Shown here piece after piece: positions 6,972-14,218 of a DNA stretch of 15,717 nucleotides. The notes under the pieces were generated by a model. That model worked only from the letters and a program-made list of their open reading frames with translations. It was not told where the DNA came from and did no database searches. The stretch's first letter is position 1. Every line of letters begins with the position of its first letter. The stretch comes from an uncultured Lachnospiraceae bacterium (GTDB taxonomy: Bacteria > Bacillota > Clostridia > Lachnospirales > Lachnospiraceae), in assembly GCA_902797565.1 (NCBI GenBank), contig CADBTO010000343.1, positions 1-15,717 of the forward strand. The letters run 5' to 3'. The position numbers were made by a program, and so were the translations under genes.

Positions 6972-7946
6972 ATGATCTCAAAAAAAGGCAGAGCGCGGCT
7001 TTGCGGATTATTTTCAGGTTGTTTTCTGGCGGTTTCACTGTCGGGATGCGGCCTGCTTCAAAGTATTTCGGGTGGCGGGGACGTCGTGCTGAATAAGACG
7101 GAAGCAACGATGAGTGTAGGGGACAAGCTGAATCTGAATATCATTTCTGATATTGATACGAGCAGGATTTCCTGGAATTCCAGCAATGATTCGGTGGCAG
7201 AGGTGTCTGATTCCGGTAGGGTGAAGGCAAAGAAGAGCGGTACGGTGACGATTTCCGCAATTTCACGGGATGGAAAAACTGCGGATTGTGAGATTACCAT
7301 CGAAGAAGTTGAGGTGGAGAAGGTACGGCTGAACAAGTCCACGGCATCGATCAAAGCAGGGAAGACGGTGCAGCTGAAGGTGAAGGTATATCCGGAGGAA
7401 GCGGATGACGAGGATCTGGACTGGGATTCTTCGGATGAATCGGTTGCAATTGTCAATAGTGACGGGCTTGTGACCGGAAAGAAAGCGGGGACGGCAAATA
7501 TTACCTGTACGGCTCCGAATGGACGGGATGCATCCTGTACTGTGACAGTAAAGTCCAATCAGAAATCGACAAACACGAATTCTTCGAATAGTTCCAGTAA
7601 TTCTGGCGGTGGGAGTTCCGGAACGTCTGCTGGACGCAGTTCATCGGGGAGTTCCGGAAGAGCGCATGTGGACACGGGTACGACGAACGGGCAGATTTTT
7701 ACCTGGTCTTCCGATTCTTATATTGACAGCAATGATATTGCCGGGCTTTCGAGCAATGACAAGCAGATGGCGGTCAATGAGATTTATGCGCGTAATGGGT
7801 ATTATTTCAGCAATACGGCGAGAGGGAATTCCCTGTATAATTATTATTCTTCATACTCATGGTACAGCCCGTATATCAGTTCGATGAACGATGTGCCGCT
7901 TAATGCTGTGGAGCGCGCGAATATCGCGTTCCTGCAGAGCCATTGA
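6972..7946 (+). CDS. Lipoprotein with two Big_2 (Ig-like) domains and a YARHG domain
   Basis: The 324-residue protein has a lipoprotein signal with basic residues, a hydrophobic core and lipobox LSGC, placing the lipidated Cys at 26, so it should sit on the outer face of the membrane. Residues about 36-111 and 112-195 are two bacterial Ig-like (Big_2) domains, each with an LNK-x2-A opening and a GT(V/A)-x-I-(S/T) strand. Residues 196-236 are a Ser/Gly/Asn-rich linker. Residues about 248-322 are a YARHG domain with EIYARNGYYF, where the usual His is Asn. Big_2 domains are adhesive or spacer modules; YARHG is a wall-associated domain of unknown function. AGGAG at 6961-6965 sets the start. The stop lies 14 bases before the amidase ATG, so the two are very likely one operon acting on the cell wall. 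Confidence 0.92.
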   Translation: MISKKGRARLCGLFSGCFLAVSLSGCGLLQSISGGGDVVLNKTEATMSVGDKLNLNIISDIDTSRISWNSSNDSVAEVSDSGRVKAKKSGTVTISAISRDGKTADCEITIEEVEVEKVRLNKSTASIKAGKTVQLKVKVYPEEADDEDLDWDSSDESVAIVNSDGLVTGKKAGTANITCTAPNGRDASCTVTVKSNQKSTNTNSSNSSSNSGGGSSGTSAGRSSSGSSGRAHVDTGTTNGQIFTWSSDSYIDSNDIAGLSSNDKQMAVNEIYARNGYYFSNTARGNSLYNYYSSYSWYSPYISSMNDVPLNAVERANIAFLQSH

Positions 7947-7960
7947 TGTCGGGAGGGATC

Positions 7961-8992
7961 ATGAAAAATACAAAGAAGAGCAAAACGATTCTGCTTGCGC
8001 TCATAGCGATTTGCATGGTGCTTCTTTTGACCAATGTTGTGATGGTGGCGCTGCTGCTTGGCGAGGTGCGTGAAAGGAAGTCTGCGGAGAGCCGCTATAG
8101 CCTGGCAATGCGGGAAAAGCAGAAAGCGCAGTCCAAGGTGGATGAGCTGGAACTGGATGTGCAGAAGGCGCAAAGCAAGCTGGCAGATACCCAGGAGGAC
8201 CTCAAGACGGCAGAGAAAGAGGCGCGGACGGCGATCCAGCGTGCTGCGGAGGCGGAACAGTCGAACCTGGAGAATGAGAAGAAGTCCGAAAAATCGGATG
8301 ATGCAGACGATGCGGATGCTGGAAACCAGTCGAAGGAGAAGAAAAAAGACAGGAAGGCATCATCATCCGGCGGGCATATCGTGGTGATTGATCCCGGCCA
8401 TCAGTCCCATGCGAATACAGCGCAGGAGCCTATCGGACCTGGTGCATCTGAAACGAAGTACAAGGTGACAGGTGGTACCAGGGGGACGACGACCGGGGTT
8501 TATGAGTATGAACTCGTGCTGGACATCGGGAAAAAACTGAAGAGCGAATTGGAAGGGCGGGGCTATACGGTGTATATGACGCGGGAGAGCCACGATGTGG
8601 ATATCAGCAACAAAGAGCGTGCTGCCTATGCGACTTCGGTGGGTGGAGAGATTTCTGTCCGGCTCCATGCGAATGGGGCAGAGAGCAGCAGTGCCCACGG
8701 GGCCTGCGCGTTGGTGCCGTCCTCGAATAATCCTTATGTGGCAAATCTTGCATCGGCCAGCCAGAAACTTGGGAAGTGTATCCTGGATAGCTATTGCAGT
8801 GCGACAGGTATGGCAAACCAGGGGGTGCAGGGGAGTGACAATATGTCCGGCATCAACTGGAGTACGATTCCCGTGATGATTATCGAGATGGGCTATATGA
8901 CGAATCCGTCCGATGACACCAACATGGAGGATGTTGGCTACCAGGAGAAGATGGTGCAAGGCATCGCGGATGGGATCGATGCGTATTTTTAA
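7961..8992 (+). CDS. Membrane-anchored N-acetylmuramoyl-L-alanine amidase (Amidase_3)
   Basis: This zinc enzyme cleaves the MurNAc-L-Ala bond of peptidoglycan. From the ATG at 7961 the protein has 343 residues: a basic start, one membrane segment (about 9-33), a coiled coil with Ala/Lys/Glu/Gln heptads (about 36-106), an acidic/basic linker (107-137), and the Amidase_3 domain (138-343). Zinc ligands are H147 in IDPGHQ, E182 in GVYEYE and H236 in RLHANG; E309 in IIEMGYMTN is the catalytic Glu. The architecture suits a cell-division or wall-remodelling amidase held at the membrane. The chosen start has GGGAGG at 7951-7956; an ATG at 7946 overlapping the lipoprotein stop (TGATG) lacks a ribosome binding site. 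A copy of its 3' end lies downstream. Confidence 0.95.
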   Translation: MKNTKKSKTILLALIAICMVLLLTNVVMVALLLGEVRERKSAESRYSLAMREKQKAQSKVDELELDVQKAQSKLADTQEDLKTAEKEARTAIQRAAEAEQSNLENEKKSEKSDDADDADAGNQSKEKKKDRKASSSGGHIVVIDPGHQSHANTAQEPIGPGASETKYKVTGGTRGTTTGVYEYELVLDIGKKLKSELEGRGYTVYMTRESHDVDISNKERAAYATSVGGEISVRLHANGAESSSAHGACALVPSSNNPYVANLASASQKLGKCILDSYCSATGMANQGVQGSDNMSGINWSTIPVMIIEMGYMTNPSDDTNMEDVGYQEKMVQGIADGIDAYF

Positions 8993-9011
8993 AAACCGGA
9001 TTGGAAAGTGC

Positions 9012-9059
9012 ACACAGGAGTTCTTGATAATTGCGGATGGGATTGATGCGTATTTCTAA
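9012..9059 (+). pseudogene. Remnant copy of the amidase C-terminus
   Basis: Bases 9030-9067 repeat 8963-8998, the last codons, stop and start of the following A-run of the amidase gene. Both encode IADGIDAYF and a TAA. The three substitutions within the coding part are all synonymous (ATC/ATT, ATC/ATT, TTT/TTC); the other difference is two extra A residues after the stop. The frame upstream of copy 2 reads TQEFL, loosely matching YQEKMVQG of the intact gene. The pattern suggests the last piece of a deleted second amidase gene, or a short gene-end duplication. No start codon or catalytic residue remains. Confidence 0.65.
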
Positions 9060-9096
9060 AAAAACCGCCCCCGGCTGTAGCCGGGGGCGGGCTTTC
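9057..9096. terminator. Two-way terminator between the amidase and tyrA
   Basis: CCGCCCCCGGCT (9065-9076) and AGCCGGGGGCGG (9079-9090) are perfect complements; in practice the loop is 4-6 bases. The minus strand then has a run of seven T (good for tyrA), and the plus strand has CTTTCTTATTT (moderate for the amidase operon). It lies directly between the convergent genes. Confidence 0.9.
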
Positions 9097-10206
9097 TTAT
9101 TTCTGTATCACATCATACTGCCGCTTTTTCAGAAGGCGGATTGCCTCTTCCATCGAAGGTTCGTCATACATTTCGACTTGCAGGACGCCCTGCTCGAATT
9201 CGCGGTTGTGCAGGATGCCGATATTTTTGATGGACAGCGCATTGGCTGCCAGAATCGATGCAATGGTCGCGATTTGTCCGGCTTCATCGGCAAGGTTTAC
9301 ATAAAACTCGAATGCCGCAGGCAGGACGCCGCCCTTTTTGCGCAGGGGCAGGGAATCGCGGAAGTTCTTTGCTTTGCCAAAGAGGCCGAGCAGTTCGTCT
9401 GCATCTGCCGCCTCCACACCGGCGCGGAAACGCGCCAGCTCTTCCTGATAGGTATCCAGAAGCTGCAGGATGGCCTCGCGGTTGGACAGGCAGATATGCT
9501 GCCACATTTGCGGCGAGGAGGAAGAGATGCGTGTGATGTCCCGAAAACCGCCGGCTGCGATCGTCTTCATCACCTCATCCTCGGAGTCCTGGTCGCAGAC
9601 CAGGTTTACGAGCGATGCGGAAATGATATGGGGGACATGGGAGATGGCGGCAGTCGCCAGGTCGTGCTTCTCCGGTTCCATCGTCAGTGTGATTGCGCCC
9701 AAAGAAGAGATGAACGCGGCAAAATCCGGCAGGAGCTCCCGTGCCTGTGGGGTTTCTGCAGTCAGGATATAATAAGCATTTTCCAGATAGGAAATATTGG
9801 AGTTTGCAAAGCCGATTTTTTCTGATCCGGTCATCGGGTGGCCGCCGATGAACTGGCCATCCAGTCCCAGATCCCGTATGACGGCGTGGATATCGCCTTT
9901 GACGCTGCCGACATCGGTCAGCAGCGTATCTTTTTGGATATACGGGTGTAATTTCCGGAGATAATCCGTATTTATCCCGACCGGCCCGCAGAGGAAGAGG
10001 ATGTCTGCCGCTGCAAGTTCCTGAGGGGAGAGGAAGGACTGGTTCTCGATGACCCCGGCCTCATAAGCTTCCAGGATCGTTTCTTCGTGTCCTGCTGTCC
10101 CAAGTATCTGTACTTCCGGGTGGAAGTGCTTGATTGCCCTGGCAATCGAGCCGCCGATCAGGCCAAGTCCCACCATAGAGATCCTGTTTGTGTGAAATGT
10201 CATCAT
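9097..10206 (-). CDS. tyrA: Prephenate dehydrogenase with C-terminal ACT domain
   Basis: TyrA oxidatively decarboxylates prephenate to 4-hydroxyphenylpyruvate with NAD, the tyrosine branch of aromatic amino-acid synthesis. The 369-residue protein has the dinucleotide loop GLGLIGGS (13-20), DVGSVKG (98-104) and catalytic GGHPMTGSEK with H123. After the helical dehydrogenase domain, residues about 298-367 form an ACT domain (VNLADEAGQIATIASILA, IKNIGIL), which in this family binds tyrosine for feedback inhibition. The gene begins ATGATG. AGGAG is only 3 bases from the first ATG and 6 from the second (10203), so initiation may be at the second. It follows aroF across a triplicated junction and ends at a strong terminator. 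Confidence 0.95.
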   Translation of the reverse strand: MMTFHTNRISMVGLGLIGGSIARAIKHFHPEVQILGTAGHEETILEAYEAGVIENQSFLSPQELAAADILFLCGPVGINTDYLRKLHPYIQKDTLLTDVGSVKGDIHAVIRDLGLDGQFIGGHPMTGSEKIGFANSNISYLENAYYILTAETPQARELLPDFAAFISSLGAITLTMEPEKHDLATAAISHVPHIISASLVNLVCDQDSEDEVMKTIAAGGFRDITRISSSSPQMWQHICLSNREAILQLLDTYQEELARFRAGVEAADADELLGLFGKAKNFRDSLPLRKKGGVLPAAFEFYVNLADEAGQIATIASILAANALSIKNIGILHNREFEQGVLQVEMYDEPSMEEAIRLLKKRQYDVIQK

Positions 10207-10216
10207 ATTCTCCTGT

Positions 10217-10246
10217 TTAGATCCTGATTGTGCGAAAAGTCATCAT
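10217..10246 (-). CDS. Mini-ORF 2 (MMTFRTIRI), tyrA-proximal
   Basis: ATGATGACTTTTCGC and four further codons end at TAA and encode nine residues, MMTFRTIRI. An AGGAAAA site lies before it, as in tyrA but weaker. The peptide is identical to mini-ORF 1 despite a synonymous CGC/CGT difference and resembles the tyrA start MMTFHTNRI. The stop lies 10 bases before the tyrA ATG. It may be translated through termination-reinitiation between aroF and tyrA, or be a passive by-product of the repeat. Confidence 0.35.
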   Translation of the reverse strand: MMTFRTIRI

Positions 10247-10257
10247 AATTTTCCTGT

Positions 10258-10287
10258 TCAGATCCTGATTGTACGAAAAGTCATCAT
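10258..10287 (-). CDS. Mini-ORF 1 (MMTFRTIRI), overlapping the aroF stop
   Basis: The ATG overlaps the aroF TGA in an ATGA arrangement (10284-10287), and nine codons run to a TGA at 10258-10260. The encoded peptide MMTFRTIRI matches mini-ORF 2. The ATGA overlap probably shows how aroF and tyrA were joined before the duplication. Ribosomes leaving aroF could restart here. Whether the peptide is made or matters is not known. Confidence 0.35.
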   Translation of the reverse strand: MMTFRTIRI

Positions 10288-11297
10288 ATTTTCCTGTTTA
10301 CAAGCTCCAGATAAGGACCGACTTCCTGGACACATTCCTCAAACTGGGGCAGGGTCAGTGACTGCGGTCCATCGGAGAGTGCTGCTTCCGGGTTGTTGTG
10401 GACCTCGATCATCACGCCGTCCGCATCGATGGCAGCGGCTGCTTTGGTCAGAGGCTTGATGAAGGAACGGACGCCAGTCGCATGGGAAGGATCCACGATG
10501 ACCGGAAGATGGGTCTTTTCCTTGAGTACCAGGACAGCGGAGATGTCCAGGGTGTTGCGGGTCGCTGTTTCATAGGTCCGGATGCCGCGTTCGCAGAGGC
10601 AAACTTTTTCGTTGCCGTTTGCACAGATGTATTCCGCGGCATTGAGCCATTCGTCGATCGTCGCCGCCAGGCCGCGTTTGAGCATAACGGGCAGGCCGCA
10701 TTTTCCGACTTCCTTTAATAATTCGAAATTCTGCATATTTCGGGCGCCGATCTGCAGCATATCCACGTACTTTACGGCAGCTTCCAGGGCATGGCGGCTG
10801 GTGACTTCGCAGATGGTCGGGATGTCAAACGCTGCGCCCGCTTCTTTCATAATGATCAGCCCTTCTTCTTCGAGGCCCTGGAAGGAGTACGGGGAGGTAC
10901 GGGGCTTGTATGCGCCGCCCCGGAGCAGTGTGGCACCGGCTTTTTTGACAGATTCTGCTATGGTGAAAAGCTGGTCGTGCGATTCGATCGCGCAGGGGCC
11001 GGCCATAATGGTGAAGCTGCCGGGCCCGATCCAGCTGTTTCCAACAGAAAAGCCGGAGTCTTTCGGATGGAATTTTCGGTTTGCCAGCTTGTAGGATTCT
11101 GTGACCGGAATCACTTTTTCTACGACCGGGTTTGCTTTCAGCTGGTCAATGTCCAGGACGGTTTTGTCGCCAATAATGCCAACGACCGTCGTTTCCGCGC
11201 CCCGGGAGATGTTGGTAGAAAGTCCTTTGGACTCGATCCGTTTGGAGAGTTTTTCAATCTCCTCTGCCGGGGTTTGTGGTTTCAGTACTAAAATCAT
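10284..11297 (-). CDS. aroF: 3-deoxy-7-phosphoheptulonate synthase (DAHP synthase, type I-beta)
   Basis: The enzyme condenses phosphoenolpyruvate and erythrose-4-phosphate, the first shikimate-pathway step. The 337-residue protein has an N-terminal ferredoxin-like regulatory domain (about 1-70) and a TIM barrel. Motifs are GPCAIES (100-106), RGGAYKPRTSPYSFQG (126-141), QIGARNMQN (182-190), KRG (207-209), CERGIRT (235-241) and DPSHATG (269-275). Metal ligands C102, H272, E298 and D309 fall at the positions I recall for the Thermotoga maritima enzyme, whose similar N-terminal domain mediates tyrosine/phenylalanine inhibition. The ATG at 11297 gives the family start MILVLKP and has GAGGA upstream; the 14-residue longer version is not supported. 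A strong promoter lies about 90 bases upstream. The stop overlaps mini-ORF 1 and the operon continues into tyrA. Confidence 0.96.
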   Translation of the reverse strand: MILVLKPQTPAEEIEKLSKRIESKGLSTNISRGAETTVVGIIGDKTVLDIDQLKANPVVEKVIPVTESYKLANRKFHPKDSGFSVGNSWIGPGSFTIMAGPCAIESHDQLFTIAESVKKAGATLLRGGAYKPRTSPYSFQGLEEEGLIIMKEAGAAFDIPTICEVTSRHALEAAVKYVDMLQIGARNMQNFELLKEVGKCGLPVMLKRGLAATIDEWLNAAEYICANGNEKVCLCERGIRTYETATRNTLDISAVLVLKEKTHLPVIVDPSHATGVRSFIKPLTKAAAAIDADGVMIEVHNNPEAALSDGPQSLTLPQFEECVQEVGPYLELVNRKI

Positions 11298-11389
11298 AGT
11301 GCAATCCTCATTTTCGGGAACTGCCTGCGATGGACGCACAGCAGCCCCTTGCCCTGGTTAACTGGTTTGTCTATTATCGATGTTGTTTT

Positions 11390-11418
11390 AGTATAAAGAT
11401 TTCCGGGAAAAATTTCAA
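11390..11418 (-). promoter_or_regulatory. Promoter of the aroF-tyrA operon
   Basis: On the minus strand TTGAAA (11413-11418) and TATACT (11390-11395) are separated by 17 bp, each one mismatch from consensus. The predicted start is near 11383, giving a leader of about 85 bases before the aroF ATG. I see no T-box or terminator-like hairpin in that leader. Confidence 0.75.
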
Positions 11419-11440
11419 AAAAAAATTGATAAAAAATATG

Positions 11441-11469
11441 TTGTAAAATTGATTCTGATTTGGTAAACT
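11441..11469 (+). promoter_or_regulatory. Possible promoter of the EF-G-like gene
   Basis: TTGTAA (11441-11446) and TAAACT (11464-11469) are 17 bp apart, and TGG just before the -10 gives an extended -10 (TGn). Each hexamer matches consensus at four of six positions. The predicted leader of about 60 bases contains a weak CTGG/CCAG hairpin (11480-11491). Confidence 0.45.
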
Positions 11470-11536
11470 TGCTAGAAGGCTGGTGAGCCAGTCTGTTATC
11501 CGAATGAGAATGAGAAACAGGTTAGGGGGTTTCGTA

Positions 11537-13630
11537 ATGAAGGTTTATACGACTGACAAAATTCGTAACGTGGTGGTCCTGGGACATGCCGGGAGCGGGA
11601 AGACATCGCTGGTCGAAGCGATGGCGTACCTTGCCGGGATGACGAAGCGTCCGGGTAATACGGCAGACGGGAACACGATCAGCGATTATGAGAGTCAGGA
11701 AAAGAAGCGGAAGATGTCGATCCGCACATCCCTGATCCCTGTGGAGTGGGAAGGAGACAAGCTGAACTTCCTGGATACACCGGGATCTCTGGATTTCACC
11801 GGAGAGGTCGCAGAGGCGCTTTCTGCGGCAGACTCTGCCATTATCGTGGTTTCCGGGAAAAACGGCGTGGAGAGCGGCACAAAGCGCGCATGGGATGAGT
11901 GCGAGAAGTACCATCTGCCCAGGATGTTCTTTGTGACCGATATGGATATTGATGATGCAAGCTACCGCGAGGTGGTGGAAGAGCTTCAGAAGCTCTATGG
12001 CAAGAAGATTGCGCCGTTCCATCTTCCGATCCGGGAGAACGGGCAGTTTGTGGGTTATGTCAATGTCATCCAGCAGCGGGCAAAGCGCTGGAAAGATGAT
12101 GGTACTGTCGAAAAATGCGATATTCCGGATTATTCACGGGAGAACCTGGAAAGCTATCGGGAGATCCTGATGGAGTCTGTGGCAGAAACCAGCGAAGAAT
12201 TTATGGATCGTTATTTTGGCGGCGAGGAATTTTCTGATGATGAGATCCGTCAGGCAATGCGTGCAAATATTTCCGAGGGCGGGATTGTACCAGTGCTGAT
12301 GGGTTCTAATACATTGTGCCGGGGGATGTACACCCTGATGGTGGATGTCGCGAAATATCTGCCCAGCCCGGAGAAACGGGAGTGTACCGGGATCAATGCG
12401 AAGTCAAACGACGTCTTTGCAGCAAACTTCGACTTTTCGAAACCGAAGAGCGCCTATGTGTTCAAGACGATTGTGGATCCGTTTGTCGGCAAGTATTCAT
12501 TGATTAAGGTCAATTCCGGGGTCATCAAGTCAGACGACACGCTTTTCAATTATCATCGGGACGCAGAGGAACGCGTGGGCAAGCTTTATGTGCTTTGCGG
12601 CTCGAAGGCTGAAGAGGTTTCTGAGCTGCATGCCGGGGATATCGGGGCGCTCTCGAAACTCCAGAAGACCCAGACGACGGATTCCCTGTCCACAAAGGCG
12701 CATCCGGTGGCATATCTGCGTGCGACCCTGCCGACGCCGTATACCTATCTGCGTTATACAGTGCCGAACAAGTCTGATGTGGACAAGGCTTCGACCGCGA
12801 TCAGCAAGATCATGCAGGAAGATCTGACTGTCCAGGTCAAAAACGACAGTGAGAACCACCAGACCCTGCTTTACGGTGTATCTGAACAGCAGCTGGAGAT
12901 CATCAAAGACCAGCTTCAGGAGAAATACAAGGTGGAGATCAACCTTGGAAAGCCCAGGATTGCGTACAAGGAAACGATCCTTGGCAAGAGCGACGTGGAA
13001 TACAAGTACAAGAAACAGACCGGCGGGCATGGGCAGTACGGGCATGTGAAGATGACGTTTGAACCGTCCGGGAATCTGGATGAGGGCTATGAGTTCTCGC
13101 AGACCGTGGTCGGCGGGGCGGTGCCGAAGAATTACTTCCCGGCGGTGGAAAAGGGTGTCATGGAGGCCGTGTCGGCAGGGCCGCTGGCGGCATATCCGGT
13201 GGTGGGCCTCAAGGCAAACCTGTACGACGGAAGTTATCATCCGGTCGATTCTTCGGAGAACGCGTTCAAGAAAGCAGCTTCGATGTGCCTGAAGAAAGGG
13301 ATGATGGAAGCGAAGCCGGTCCTGCTTGAGCCGATCGCGCTGCTGAAGGTGTATGTGCCGGATGCGAAGACCGGGGATGTCATGGGCGATCTGAACAAGC
13401 GGCGTGCGCGCGTCAATGGCATGAACATCGGGGAAGATGGCCGGCAGGAGGTTGTGGCGGAGATCCCGTATGCGGAGCTTTATGGCTATGGGACGCAGCT
13501 TCGGTCGATGACCGGGGGCAGCGGGGACTTCTCCTATGAGTTCCTCAAGTACCAGCAGACACCGCACGAAATCCAGGAAGCGGAGATCGAGCGGAGGGCT
13601 GCGATCGTGAAGGAAGGCGAAGAGGACTAA
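11537..13630 (+). CDS. EF-G-like translation factor (EF-G paralogue) with altered GTPase motifs
   Basis: The 697-residue protein has the five-domain plan of EF-G: G domain (about 1-275), beta-barrel domain II (about 300-390), III (about 400-475), IV with the tip YHPVDSSENAFKKA, and V ending in MTGGSGDFSYEF. It is not the main EF-G. G1 GHAGSGKT (16-23) is intact. Switch I reads RKMSI where EF-G has RGITI; G3 reads DTPGSLDF (80-87) with Ser84 in place of the catalytic His of DTPGH; and G4 reads TDMD (134-137) in place of NKMD. Paralogues of this group are widespread in Clostridia and poorly understood. The gene stands alone rather than beside ribosomal protein genes. The start at 11537 has AGGGGG 7 bases upstream; the 18-codon-longer start lacks support. 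Confidence 0.9.
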   Translation: MKVYTTDKIRNVVVLGHAGSGKTSLVEAMAYLAGMTKRPGNTADGNTISDYESQEKKRKMSIRTSLIPVEWEGDKLNFLDTPGSLDFTGEVAEALSAADSAIIVVSGKNGVESGTKRAWDECEKYHLPRMFFVTDMDIDDASYREVVEELQKLYGKKIAPFHLPIRENGQFVGYVNVIQQRAKRWKDDGTVEKCDIPDYSRENLESYREILMESVAETSEEFMDRYFGGEEFSDDEIRQAMRANISEGGIVPVLMGSNTLCRGMYTLMVDVAKYLPSPEKRECTGINAKSNDVFAANFDFSKPKSAYVFKTIVDPFVGKYSLIKVNSGVIKSDDTLFNYHRDAEERVGKLYVLCGSKAEEVSELHAGDIGALSKLQKTQTTDSLSTKAHPVAYLRATLPTPYTYLRYTVPNKSDVDKASTAISKIMQEDLTVQVKNDSENHQTLLYGVSEQQLEIIKDQLQEKYKVEINLGKPRIAYKETILGKSDVEYKYKKQTGGHGQYGHVKMTFEPSGNLDEGYEFSQTVVGGAVPKNYFPAVEKGVMEAVSAGPLAAYPVVGLKANLYDGSYHPVDSSENAFKKAASMCLKKGMMEAKPVLLEPIALLKVYVPDAKTGDVMGDLNKRRARVNGMNIGEDGRQEVVAEIPYAELYGYGTQLRSMTGGSGDFSYEFLKYQQTPHEIQEAEIERRAAIVKEGEED

Positions 13631-13682
13631 GACGGAAAGGGGGCTTTGCCGGCATGTTCCTGTCGGCGGCTCTGCAATAAAG

Positions 13683-13716
13683 AAAAGGGGATGGCAATGC
13701 CATCCCCCGTTTTCTT
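13683..13716. terminator. Two-way terminator between the EF-G-like gene and the secreted-protein gene
   Basis: GGGGATGGC (13687-13695) pairs with GCCATCCCC (13699-13707) around AAT, with AAAA on the left and GTTTTCTT on the right. It sits between convergent genes and should stop transcription both ways. A second hairpin (13648-13654 with 13661-13667) lies just after the EF-G-like stop but has no T-run. Confidence 0.88.
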
Positions 13717-13721
13717 CCGGA

Positions 13722-14174
13722 CTACTCAAGGTAGCGGACCTCGATGATCTTTTCATTTTTCACCAGAAACTGCACGGTGCCGCCTTCCGAGCCGAATTTT
13801 AACATGGCGCGGCGGTCTTTGGCGACGCGGTTTTTGAGTTTCTTGTAGGTGGTCTTTTCTTTGTATTTCCCCATAGAATAGATGGTGAATTTGACCTTTT
13901 TAATATATTTTTTCGAAAGAGTCTTTTCTTCCGTTTTGTCGTATTCCTTGTAGAAGATCCGGTCGGCTTTGATGTTCAGCTTCCCGTCTTTTTTCTTCAG
14001 GCTTTTGATATAATAGGAGTCGATCCACCAGGTGGTGACTTCGTCGCTGGTGTTGATCTCTGCAGTCTGGGTCGCTGCGGCAGGCTGCAGGACGCCGGGG
14101 AATCCCGGGAGGGAGCCGGCAGCGAAACACAGGCTCGTCAGCAGAGCCAGGCCGCGCAGAAATGTGTTCTTCAT
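13722..14174 (-). CDS. Small secreted basic protein, unknown family
   Basis: The 150-residue protein has a signal peptide (MKN..., hydrophobic LALLTSLCFAAGSL) with a likely cleavage near AAA-T at about 34-36. The mature part of about 115 residues is rich in Lys and Tyr, with KSLKKKDGK, YKEKTTYKKLKNRVAKDRR and alternating strand-like stretches (LNIKADRIFY, VKFTIYSMG, VQFLVKNEKIIEVRYLE). This suggests a small beta-rich exported protein that could bind anionic wall polymers or lipids. I recognise no family and there are no cysteines after the signal. AAAGGA sits 7-8 bases before the ATG. A near-consensus promoter lies 80-110 bases upstream and a terminator directly after, so it is a single-gene unit. 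Confidence 0.8.
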   Translation of the reverse strand: MKNTFLRGLALLTSLCFAAGSLPGFPGVLQPAAATQTAEINTSDEVTTWWIDSYYIKSLKKKDGKLNIKADRIFYKEYDKTEEKTLSKKYIKKVKFTIYSMGKYKEKTTYKKLKNRVAKDRRAMLKFGSEGGTVQFLVKNEKIIEVRYLE

Positions 14175-14218
14175 AATGTGTTCCTTTCTTAATCCTCTCT
14201 TATTCTATTCTGGAATTT

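Larger units (their letters stand above)
10180..10300 (-). repeat. Triplicated aroF/tyrA junction (three 40-41-bp direct repeats)
   Basis: Three adjacent units lie at 10180-10219 (40 bp), 10220-10260 (41 bp) and 10261-10300 (40 bp). Each holds, on the minus strand, AACAGGA(A/G)AAT, ATGATG, about seven further codons and the start of the next unit. The unit at the aroF end contains the last codons and stop of aroF; the unit at the tyrA end contains the tyrA ribosome binding site and first nine codons. The middle units therefore form two complete mini-ORFs. The units differ by several substitutions and one inserted base, so the event is not brand new. Confidence 0.93.

Noticed and set aside
9031..9825. 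264-codon plus-strand open frame opposite tyrA
   Set aside because: It runs through the terminator hairpin and the complement of tyrA, with no ribosome binding site suited to its start.
10180..10300. CRISPR-like array
   Set aside because: The three 40-41-bp units are directly adjacent with no spacers, and they match the ends of aroF and tyrA.
12530..13756. 408-codon open frame on the minus strand opposite the EF-G-like gene
   Set aside because: It is antisense to a well-supported gene, rich in Arg/His/Leu from reversed codon bias, without a ribosome binding site or recognisable domain.
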